DNA from: Aquificaceae bacterium
GTDB taxonomy: Bacteria > Aquificota > Aquificia > Aquificales > Aquificaceae
NCBI GenBank assembly: GCA_015490215.1
Contig: WFYH01000146.1
Location: 1 to 5,834 of the forward strand
Reading direction: 5' to 3'
Length of the DNA stretch: 5,834 nt
The translations under genes were made by a program, and so were the position numbers. Below the pieces are notes generated by a model, which saw nothing but the letters and a program-made list of their open reading frames with translations, did no database searches and was not told where the DNA came from. Below, piece by piece: positions 1 to 5,664 of the stretch (position 1 is its first letter; each line of letters opens with the position of its first letter).

Positions 1-1390
1 ACCTGTCAACGTCAAGTACTCGGAATATGTCTTTGAAGGGTCTTAGCTGAAACTCAAGCTCCTCTTCCTGCTTTTTTTCTCCCACCTCTTGAGCACTGAG
101 ATCTATAAGGAAGGACAGGAAGTTAAGGAGCTGGACCTCTTCCTCTTCGGTCAGGTTCTTGGTAAGGTGAAAGCGCCCTTCATAGAAGCTCAGAAAGGGG
201 TATCTGACGGCTTCCTTTAGGACGAGGGAAACCGCTCTCGTGGGTGAGTGCTTCATGAGTATGCTCAGAACCTCGTTCACCATAAACAGGTATACCACGG
301 AGGCTATATTTCCTACATCTCTGTAGAAGAAGAGGCTTACAAAGAAGGGTTCTTCAAAGCGCAGGGTCTCGTGCTTTTTAAACTTCCCTTCGCTTTCAAC
401 CAAGGAAAGCAGAAGCTTTCCTTCTTTGAAGACAACATACCTGTCACCCGTCCTTTCGGAGATAAGGAGCAGGGCGTTTTTTTTGAATTTGCTAAGTCCC
501 AAAAAGAGCTTGCTTATTTCCATAAAGTTACTGCTTACGGTGTCTATTTCGGGCTTTGCGAGATATCTCATGGCGAAAAATCTCACCAAACTCGGCTCAA
601 GGGAAAGGAGGCTCAGCTCCGCCGAGCTATCGGGAGAGATGAGGAACTCAAAGAGGTCAAAGTCTACCGGATACAGGGCGAAGGCTTCCCCCTTTTCGTA
701 GAAGAGCTTAACCGTGTAGGTGGGAGAGTAAAACTGAGCTATACCCGAAAAGCGACCGTTTTTGAGACTTTCAAGAATAGTTATAAGGTTTACCTTTCTC
801 AGGGGGACTCCCTCCATCATGTAGTCCACCTCGGGACCCTCGGGAAGCTCCCCTTCTCTGAACTCGTAGATGTCTACCTTTCCGGAAAGGAGAAAATCCT
901 TTACGTTCCTTAGGGTTTGAACTATGGAATCCTCCGAAAAAGCCACAACCTCTATGAGGTTTTTGCCCTCAAGAAAATAGGCGGGGGAGTCCCTATCAAG
1001 CACCTTAAAGATGGCGTAGGGAGAGATAATCTTGTCCACGATCTCATCAAGTTCCTTCCTTGCGATAGTAGCCTGTATCATCAGCTCATCCGTCCCCGCC
1101 GGGGAGGAAAGCTCAAGACCTTCAAAGGGAGCCTCTTCATAGAAGGCAAAAAATCCCTCAGGGCTGGCAAGCATCTCTGCTATGCAGTAGACCAAGAGAT
1201 TGTAACCGTTGATATTTCCCTTATCTATCTCCATAAAGTCGCAACTAAAGGCGGTTACAAGCCCGTCCTGAACCTTTATTGACAGAAAATACTTATTCAC
1301 AAAAAGCTCAAGGACTCCCGATCTTCCCTGAAGTAGCCCCGTGAGGATGTCCCCGAGGCTACGTGCATCCCCTATGTAACCATAAAACAT
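1..1390 (-). CDS. PATAN/DUF4388-like multi-domain protein, C-terminus cut off by window edge (possible start of a J-domain)
   Basis: The minus-strand frame from the ATG at 1390-1388 stays open for 463 codons to the left edge; I translated it line by line and found no stop. The protein starts MFYGYIGDARSLGDILTGLL, followed by a GxLEL-like strand and a hydrophobic, G-containing stretch. This fits the opening of a PATAN/DUF4388 domain (residues about 1-90). A second similar block begins near residue 192 (EGVPLRKVNLITILESL, then FSGIAQF and KLFYEKGEAFALYP, to about 265). A weaker third block spans about 284-350 (FMEISKLFLGLSKF, then YVVFKEGKLLLSL). A charged linker (EKKQEEELEF) leads to FKDIFRVLDVDR at 452-463, which resembles the first helix of a DnaJ J-domain. 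There is no signal peptide or clear membrane span, so it is probably cytoplasmic. The start lies 7 nt after the GTPase stop, with a weak AGGA at 1401-1404. PATAN-type domains are known from signalling and motility proteins and are thought to mediate protein interactions. The family call rests on pattern only, and the exact function is unknown. A regulator or effector of the adjacent GTPase is inferred. Confidence 0.72.
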   Translation of the reverse strand, partial: MFYGYIGDARSLGDILTGLLQGRSGVLELFVNKYFLSIKVQDGLVTAFSCDFMEIDKGNINGYNLLVYCIAEMLASPEGFFAFYEEAPFEGLELSSPAGTDELMIQATIARKELDEIVDKIISPYAIFKVLDRDSPAYFLEGKNLIEVVAFSEDSIVQTLRNVKDFLLSGKVDIYEFREGELPEGPEVDYMMEGVPLRKVNLITILESLKNGRFSGIAQFYSPTYTVKLFYEKGEAFALYPVDFDLFEFLISPDSSAELSLLSLEPSLVRFFAMRYLAKPEIDTVSSNFMEISKLFLGLSKFKKNALLLISERTGDRYVVFKEGKLLLSLVESEGKFKKHETLRFEEPFFVSLFFYRDVGNIASVVYLFMVNEVLSILMKHSPTRAVSLVLKEAVRYPFLSFYEGRFHLTKNLTEEEEVQLLNFLSFLIDLSAQEVGEKKQEEELEFQLRPFKDIFRVLDVDR

Positions 1391-1397
1391 AAGGCTT

Positions 1398-1970
1398 CTA
1401 TCCTGTCATCCTTTTGAACCTGTTTATAAGCTCTTCAACCATGAGGTTGAAAGTTTCTTCTACGCCTTCGCCCCTTACGGCAACCGCTTCGGTAAACTTC
1501 TTGCCCGGTATGCTTACCTCCTTCTTCAGTTCTTCCAAAGGAACCGCATCGGGAAGATCCCTCTTGTTGTATTGGACCACTATGGGCGTGTCTTCAAGGG
1601 TCTTCCCCTGCATGCGCAGATCCTCTTCAAGGACGTGTATAAATTCCTTGTTTTCTTTGAGTCTGCTTTCGGCAGAGTCCACCACGAATACGACACCGTC
1701 CGCCCCCCTCATAACCATCTTCCGTATGTCCTTGTATATGTCCTGTCCGGGAATAGTGTATATGGAAAAGGTTATCTCAAAGCCGTTTACGTTCATCCTC
1801 TTGGTTACGAAGTCAAAGACGAGGGTCCTTTCCTCTTTTGTGTCAAAGCTGAGCACCTCAAGACCGCTCTTTTTCGCCAGCTGTTCTATGTTCGTTGTTT
1901 TACCCGACATCGCTATCCCGTGATAAACCACCTTAAACTTGACCTTCCCCTTCTGAGAATCTATCAACAT
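1398..1970 (-). CDS. mglA: MglA-like Ras-superfamily small GTPase
   Basis: This 190-residue protein has the full MglA-type GTPase motif set. The P-loop is GIAMSGKTTN at 18-27. The switch I region carries EERTLVFDF at 46-54. The G3 site is TIPGQ at 72-76, in place of the usual DxxGQ, which is a hallmark of MglA proteins. G4 is NKRD at 135-138, and a G5-like segment EAVAVRGEGV lies at 161-170. The length matches the family (about 195 residues), and there is no lipidation or membrane signal. In Myxococcus and Thermus, MglA-GTP marks the leading pole and controls polarity of type IV pili or gliding machinery, with MglB as its GTPase-activating protein. No MglB/roadblock gene lies beside it here. 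The start follows the upstream stop by 1 nt and has the strongest Shine-Dalgarno sequence in the window (1975-1984), suggesting high expression. The class call is firm; the cellular role in this organism is inferred. Confidence 0.93.
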   Translation of the reverse strand: MLIDSQKGKVKFKVVYHGIAMSGKTTNIEQLAKKSGLEVLSFDTKEERTLVFDFVTKRMNVNGFEITFSIYTIPGQDIYKDIRKMVMRGADGVVFVVDSAESRLKENKEFIHVLEEDLRMQGKTLEDTPIVVQYNKRDLPDAVPLEELKKEVSIPGKKFTEAVAVRGEGVEETFNLMVEELINRFKRMTG

Positions 1971-1971
1971 C

Positions 1972-3024
1972 TTACTCCCTCCTCATAATTCTTAGTTTAT
2001 TCCAAGAAAGACAGTTTTCGCACAATACCCTGAAGGAAGAAAACTCCTTACCGCAGTAACCGCATACCCAAAGGTTGGGAATGCACCCCGCCTTTAGCAT
2101 CTTAAGAAGCTCCTCGGGGACCTTGTCCATCAGAGTTTCCGCCTTGTCGGTCATCCCCAGCCCGTGGTAGAAAACCGTAAGAACAGAGGGGTCAAAGGAA
2201 TCCTTTTTCTCCTCAAGGAACTCCATAAGCACCTGAGAAACCCATCCCTTTTCAAGGGAAACCATCAAAACCTCGTTGTGCAGGTCCCTTTCCATAGCGA
2301 TCTCAAGGTATCGGATTCCCTTTTTGTTTCCCTCCCTGAAAGCAAGAAAGGCAAGGGTAAAGGCGCTCGGCGGGTAGCGGTCAATATCTTCGTCCCTTTC
2401 CTCGTGGGCGAGGATGGATCCGTAGATCTCCTTTTCCTTATCTTTTAAGGGCTTTTCGCTTTCGGAAATTACCTCCTCTTGAAGTTTTTTAGCCTTTTCC
2501 AGCTCCCCGCTCAGGAAGTATAGAGCTACCAAAGCCCTCTTTGCTCTAAGGTTTTTCGGGTTCTTTCCTACCGCCTTTTCAAGGAGGTCTTTAGCCCTTT
2601 CGGTGTCCTCTCTGAAGATTTCAAGGGCCACCTCTGTTTCTGCTATACCCTCTGAGAACTCCTGAAAGTAAAGGGAAGGTTTCTTACCCTCTTCCCTGTA
2701 GGCGCTCAGGTAGAGGGGCAGGACCTCTTCGTTTTTGGAGATCTTACCCAAATCCTTTCGGGCTTTGGAAGGAAAACCCGTCCAGAGGTGATAAAGACCC
2801 TCCTTAAGGGCGCCTGCGTATCTCTTGAGTCTCAAGATTCTCAATTCATTAAAGAGCTGGGAGATTACAAGACCGAGTCCCAAGCTCCCTAAGACCACGG
2901 CAAAGAGGGGAGCTTTAAAGGAGTAGTTGAAGAGGGTTATCTGAACCTCCTGAAGGTTGTAGTAGGCAAAAAGGAGTGCCAGAACAAGAAAGGCTACAAA
3001 GAGGAAAACCTTTATCAGGATCAT
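1972..3024 (-). CDS. lapB: LapA-LapB-like fusion: two-helix membrane anchor, TPR domain, C-terminal rubredoxin-type zinc ribbon
   Basis: The protein has 350 residues. Residues 1-68 look like a whole LapA/DUF1049 (YciS) domain: TM1 about 3-22, a YYNLQEVQITLF linker with the typical Asn-x-x-x-Val pattern, TM2 about 38-58, then a basic stretch (RILRLKR). Residues about 69-310 are helical and TPR-like; the clearest pair is ERAKDLLEKAVGKNP and GELEKAKKLQEEV (142-186). The C-terminus carries CGYC at 321-324 and CENC at 335-338, followed by W341. This matches the rubredoxin-like ribbon that ends LapB (YciM). In E. coli, lapA and lapB are adjacent genes. LapB is an inner-membrane protein that promotes FtsH degradation of LpxC and so limits lipopolysaccharide synthesis. 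The same role here is inferred. A HemY-like TPR membrane protein is an alternative for the front half, but HemY lacks the zinc ribbon. The start overlaps the rsfS stop (ATGA) and has a GAGAGG site 8 nt upstream. The TPR part is diverged from the E. coli protein. Confidence 0.82.
   Translation of the reverse strand: MILIKVFLFVAFLVLALLFAYYNLQEVQITLFNYSFKAPLFAVVLGSLGLGLVISQLFNELRILRLKRYAGALKEGLYHLWTGFPSKARKDLGKISKNEEVLPLYLSAYREEGKKPSLYFQEFSEGIAETEVALEIFREDTERAKDLLEKAVGKNPKNLRAKRALVALYFLSGELEKAKKLQEEVISESEKPLKDKEKEIYGSILAHEERDEDIDRYPPSAFTLAFLAFREGNKKGIRYLEIAMERDLHNEVLMVSLEKGWVSQVLMEFLEEKKDSFDPSVLTVFYHGLGMTDKAETLMDKVPEELLKMLKAGCIPNLWVCGYCGKEFSSFRVLCENCLSWNKLRIMRRE
1975..1984 (-). promoter_or_regulatory. 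Strong ribosome binding site for the MglA-like GTPase
   Basis: Read on the minus strand this is GAGGAGGGAG, followed by TAAG and then the ATG at 1970. The AGGAGG core sits 7 nt before the start codon and lies within the last codons of the upstream LapA-LapB-like gene. It fixes the GTPase start and couples its translation to the upstream gene. It is clearly better than the site at any other junction in the operon. Confidence 0.8.
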
Positions 3025-3350
3025 ACTTCAACCCTCTCAGCTTCCGTCCATATCCATTCTATGCCGTAGCGCTCCCTGTATTCGGGAGTAAATATGTGAA
3101 CAACCACGTCCATGAGGTCTACGAGGATCCAGTTCCCCAGCTCCATGCCTTCTACATGATCAACGCTGTAGCCTGCCTTTTCCAGTTCTTCCACCAGATA
3201 GTCTGCCAGCGCCCTTCCATGAACCGAGGAGTTGGAGGAGGCTATAACGAAAAAGTCCGCTATGTTGGTGAGTTTGGACACATCAAGGATTACTATGTCC
3301 TGAGCCTTTTTGTCCTCCAAGAGCTTTTTGACGAGCTTCAGCTTTTCCAT
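3021..3350 (-). CDS. rsfS: Ribosomal silencing factor RsfS (Iojap/YbeB family)
   Basis: This 109-residue protein matches the RsfS family along its full length and has the usual size. Recognisable segments are KKAQDIVILDVSKLTNIADF (14-33), FVIASSNSSVHGRAL (34-48), EGMELGNWILVDLMDVVVHI (67-86), and the closing TPEYRERYGIEWIW (88-101), equivalent to the R-x-x-Y-x-L-E-x-L-W end of other members. RsfS binds ribosomal protein uL14 on the 50S subunit and blocks joining with 30S, lowering translation when nutrients are scarce. The ATG lies inside the 3' end of bamD (13-nt overlap). Only AAAAAAGG directly abuts it and a purine-rich GAAGAGAGAA lies further upstream, so translation probably depends on ribosomes finishing bamD. 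The stop overlaps the next start by 4 nt. Confidence 0.96.
   Translation of the reverse strand: MEKLKLVKKLLEDKKAQDIVILDVSKLTNIADFFVIASSNSSVHGRALADYLVEELEKAGYSVDHVEGMELGNWILVDLMDVVVHIFTPEYRERYGIEWIWTEAERVEV
3033..3038 (-). promoter_or_regulatory. Ribosome binding site for the LapA-LapB-like gene
   Basis: GAGAGG on the minus strand lies 8 nt before the ATG at 3024, inside the last codons of rsfS. It supports the start that overlaps the rsfS stop by 4 nt (ATGA) and gives an intact first membrane helix. Confidence 0.6.
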
Positions 3351-4249
3351 CCTTTTTTCTTGAGTTCTCTCTTCAGCAGGAGGTAGTATTTGGTTGAGGG
3401 GTAAGCTTCTTTGAACCTCTTTACCGCCTCAAGAGCTTCCTTCTTAGCCATTTTCCCTATCTCTTCCCACCTCTTTATCTCGCCTTCCAAGAACTTGATC
3501 CTCTTCATTATAGCCCTTTTCTCTTCGGTGGTTTTCGCTTCCTTGAGTTTTTCCTTGTGCTCCTCCAAGAGATCCTTTATCTTTTCCTTTTCCATTTTCA
3601 CCTGCTTGTCGGTGTTGAGGAGTGCCACTATGTATCTGTAGGCAACTTCTACCTCGGATATGTAGGGAGCGAAGTTTATCAGAACCTCCTGATACCTCCT
3701 TGCGGCGGCGTAGTAGTAGCCGTAATCTTCGTAAAACTCAGCTATGTAAAGCTCGTGTTTGGCTATCTTTTTATAGGCTTCCTCTATCAGGCGCTTCACC
3801 TTGGGAACGTAAGAGCTGTTGGGGAAGCGGGTAAGGAACTCCTTAGCTTTTTCTATGGCTTTCCAAGTGTATTCCTGATCTCTGTAGGGGTCGGGGGCAA
3901 CGTTGAGGTAGCTTTCCACGAGCATGTAGAAGGCTTCCTCCGTCCTTGGAAGCTTGGGGTAGTAAAAGATGTAATCTTCAAGGGCTATGATGGCGTCCAC
4001 ATACTCTTCATCCAAGAAGTAGCTCTTCGCTAACAGGAAGCGGGCGTTTTCCAACTGCTCCGGAGTAAGGTAGTCCATAAACTTTAAGGCTTCGTTGAAT
4101 TTGAAAGCGGCATCCCCGTAGTCTTTCTCTTTAAACTCTTGGAGAGCTTCCCTGTAGTTTTCTTTAGCAAGGCGCATACGCTTTTCCTCGGTCATTTTGG
4201 CGCATCCGATAACAAAAAGGAAGCTCAAAAGGAGGGCAAGGATCCTCAT
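3338..4249 (-). CDS. bamD: BamD-like outer-membrane assembly lipoprotein with C-terminal coiled-coil insertion
   Basis: I place the start at the ATG at 4249, giving 303 residues. The protein then opens with a clean lipoprotein signal, MRILALLLSFLFVIGC, with the lipidated Cys at 16 and Ala at +2, consistent with outer-membrane sorting. An in-frame ATG at 4291 would add 14 basic residues ahead of the signal and overlap rng much more. TPR repeats follow (about 30-205). They include the BamD-typical DPYRDQEYTWKA (120-131), RFPNSSYVPK (141-150), AKHELYIAEFY (163-173) and AAARRYQEVL (181-190). BamD is the essential lipoprotein partner of BamA in inserting outer-membrane proteins. Unlike E. coli BamD (245 residues), this one has a highly charged helical stretch at about 214-271, after which a TPR-like end resumes (RFKEAYPSTKYYLL). 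The ATG overlaps the rng stop (ATGA). Family assignment is good but by motif only; a generic TPR lipoprotein such as CpoB is less likely. Confidence 0.87.
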   Translation of the reverse strand: MRILALLLSFLFVIGCAKMTEEKRMRLAKENYREALQEFKEKDYGDAAFKFNEALKFMDYLTPEQLENARFLLAKSYFLDEEYVDAIIALEDYIFYYPKLPRTEEAFYMLVESYLNVAPDPYRDQEYTWKAIEKAKEFLTRFPNSSYVPKVKRLIEEAYKKIAKHELYIAEFYEDYGYYYAAARRYQEVLINFAPYISEVEVAYRYIVALLNTDKQVKMEKEKIKDLLEEHKEKLKEAKTTEEKRAIMKRIKFLEGEIKRWEEIGKMAKKEALEAVKRFKEAYPSTKYYLLLKRELKKKGWKS

Positions 4250-5625
4250 CCTACGGGGAACACCTCGTAGTAGTCTAAGGGAACGTCGCACTCTTCCTTA
4301 ACGGTCACCCATTGCTTTAGGTTGGTCTTCTCAAGGAGGTTCTCCACTTGCCTTCTGAGGGATGGGTTGACCCTAAGCTCCAGATACCTTCCTTTAAAGT
4401 AACCCAGCTCCTTTTCCATCTCATAAAGTATAAGCTCCGCACTCTTAACAAAGCCCCTGCCCCTGCAGTAGGGGCACTTGGTGGAAAGGAGCTTAGTTAC
4501 GCTCGGTGTTTCCTTTCGGCGTGTCATCTCAAGAAGACCTAAGTGAGTAAGTCCGTAAACGTGAACGTTTGAACCCTCATCTGCAAACAACTCCTTAAGC
4601 TTGTTTACAACCTTTTCTTTGTTCTTTTTGTCCTTCATGTCTATGAAGTCTATAACCACTATCCCGCCTATACCCCTTAGCTTTATCTGTTTTACTATCT
4701 CTTCGGTAGCTTCAAGGTTGGTCTTTAGGGCGTTTTCCTCAAGGGTTTCGCCACATCCCATACCGCTGTTTACATCTATAACGGTCATCGCCTCCGTCTC
4801 CTCTATAACCAAAAAGCCGCCCCCCTTGAGCCAAACCCTCTTGGAAAAGAGCTTGGTAAGAGCTTTGTCAATCCCGTGCTTTTTGAAAAAGACCCCGATG
4901 TTCTTTACATACCTTATCTTGGGCAGGAGCTCGGGATACCCTTCCTCTATGAAGGCTAAAATTTCGCTCCACACCTCCCGGTCGTCCACCACCACCTCTC
5001 TTATCTCCCTCCAATGATCCCTTATAAGTTGAAGGTGGGCGGGAACCCCCTCGTAGATCAATCCGATTTTTTTCTCCTTTGCCTTTTTTTGTATATACCT
5101 CCAGAGGTTTCTCAGGCGCTCAAGCTCTTCCAATATCTCCTCTTCACTTATGTCCCTTGCGCAGGTTCTTACTATTACACCCTCCCCGTTGAGGCGTTTG
5201 GAGAGAACCTTAAAGAGCTTGTCCCTCTTTTCGGGATCCTCTATCTTGGAGGAGAGGAAGACCTTTGAATCTTGGGGAAGATACACAAGAAACTTACCGG
5301 GAATGCTTATCCTGCAGGTGGCTTTCGGACCTTTATCATCTATAGGTTCCCTCCTTATCTGAACAAGAACCTCTGAACCAACGCTTAGATTGCAACAGCC
5401 GGAATCTTCTTCCTTCAAAGGTAGGTAGGCTTCCTTGTCAAGCCCTATGTCTAAAAAGACACCGCTCAGGCTTTTTGCCTGCCTCTTTACCTTTCCCTTG
5501 AATATACTTCCGACAAGCTTCTCCTTCCCCCTGTGCTCTACTTTTATCTCCGCTATGTCAGAATCCTTTATCAAAAAGGAGAGTATCAAGCCCCTGCTGG
5601 CGGATACTATGAGGTTTACATTCAT
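4246..5625 (-). CDS. rng: Ribonuclease G (RNase E/G family endoribonuclease)
   Basis: The protein has 459 residues, close to E. coli RNase G (489) and lacking the long C-terminal scaffold of RNase E. The S1 domain is at about 37-110 (GSIFKGKVKRQAKSLSGVFL, DIGLDKEAYLPL, then KATCRISIPGKFLVYLP). The catalytic DNase I-like part contains TVIDVNSG (281-288; D284 equals a metal-binding Asp of RNase E) and GGIVVIDFIDMKD (320-332; D326 is the second). The Zn-link Cys pair is CPYCRGRG at 384-391. RNase E/G enzymes cut single-stranded RNA using Mg2+ and prefer 5'-monophosphate ends. RNase G matures the 5' end of 16S rRNA and degrades some mRNAs. All key residues are present. The ATG at 5625 gives an N-terminus like that of other members, but I see no Shine-Dalgarno sequence before it. 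It is the first gene of the minus-strand operon, which ties RNA processing to rsfS and envelope genes downstream. Confidence 0.96.
   Translation of the reverse strand: MNVNLIVSASRGLILSFLIKDSDIAEIKVEHRGKEKLVGSIFKGKVKRQAKSLSGVFLDIGLDKEAYLPLKEEDSGCCNLSVGSEVLVQIRREPIDDKGPKATCRISIPGKFLVYLPQDSKVFLSSKIEDPEKRDKLFKVLSKRLNGEGVIVRTCARDISEEEILEELERLRNLWRYIQKKAKEKKIGLIYEGVPAHLQLIRDHWREIREVVVDDREVWSEILAFIEEGYPELLPKIRYVKNIGVFFKKHGIDKALTKLFSKRVWLKGGGFLVIEETEAMTVIDVNSGMGCGETLEENALKTNLEATEEIVKQIKLRGIGGIVVIDFIDMKDKKNKEKVVNKLKELFADEGSNVHVYGLTHLGLLEMTRRKETPSVTKLLSTKCPYCRGRGFVKSAELILYEMEKELGYFKGRYLELRVNPSLRRQVENLLEKTNLKQWVTVKEECDVPLDYYEVFPVG
4261..4266 (-). promoter_or_regulatory. Putative ribosome binding site supporting the short bamD start
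   Basis: GAGGTG on the minus strand ends 11 nt before the ATG at 4249 and lies within the last codons of rng. The spacing is a little long, but the site fits the start that gives a standard lipoprotein signal, not the in-frame ATG at 4291. Confidence 0.4.
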
Positions 5626-5664
5626 AATAAAGAATTTACTACAGCGGAGATTATCATACTCAAC
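5626..5664. promoter_or_regulatory. 39-bp divergent intergenic region with candidate back-to-back promoters (rng operon and fetB)
   Basis: This is the only sizeable non-coding gap, and it separates divergent start codons. On the minus strand, TATGATAAT (5658-5650) contains a good -10-like GATAAT, which would place the rng transcript start near 5642 with a leader of about 17 nt. On the plus strand, TATCAT (5652-5657) is a -10-like hexamer only 7 nt before the fetB ATG, implying a leaderless or nearly leaderless fetB mRNA. No good -35 hexamer is visible at the expected spacing on either strand. Any -35 contacts for rng would lie inside fetB codons, and those for fetB near the rng start. The existence of a promoter for the rng operon is likely from the layout; the exact boxes are tentative. 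Confidence 0.35.

Noticed and set aside
484..490. Short homopolymer runs (T-run near 478-484, A/T runs near 70-78 and 5070-5090) as possible frameshift or slippage sites
   Set aside because: All are in frame within intact coding sequence, and the protein pattern continues unbroken across them.
248..1282. Two long plus-strand open frames (248-913 and 917-1282)
   Set aside because: They lie antisense to the continuous minus-strand PATAN-like frame, have no recognisable motifs and no suitable ribosome binding sites. They are chance open frames opposite a real gene.
1391..1400. Possible terminator between the GTPase gene and the PATAN-like gene
   Set aside because: The gap is only 7 nt, with no stem-loop or T-run; the genes are better read as co-transcribed.
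1414..1988. Plus-strand open frames opposite the GTPase (1414-1923, 1572-1988)
   Set aside because: The minus strand here encodes an intact MglA-like GTPase with all its motifs; the plus-strand translations are Ser/Thr-rich or irregular and look like nothing known.
2976..3386. Plus-strand open frame spanning the rsfS/LapA-LapB-like junction
   Set aside because: It is antisense to two clear genes and has no family features.
4250..4291. Longer bamD start at the in-frame ATG at 4291
   Set aside because: It would put 14 mostly basic residues before a normal lipoprotein signal and lengthen the overlap with rng; the ATG at 4249 gives a standard signal peptide and a typical ATGA overlap.
4601..5017. 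Plus-strand open frame with a hydrophobic, Ser-rich translation opposite rng
   Set aside because: It is antisense to the catalytic part of RNase G, whose conserved motifs fix the true frame.
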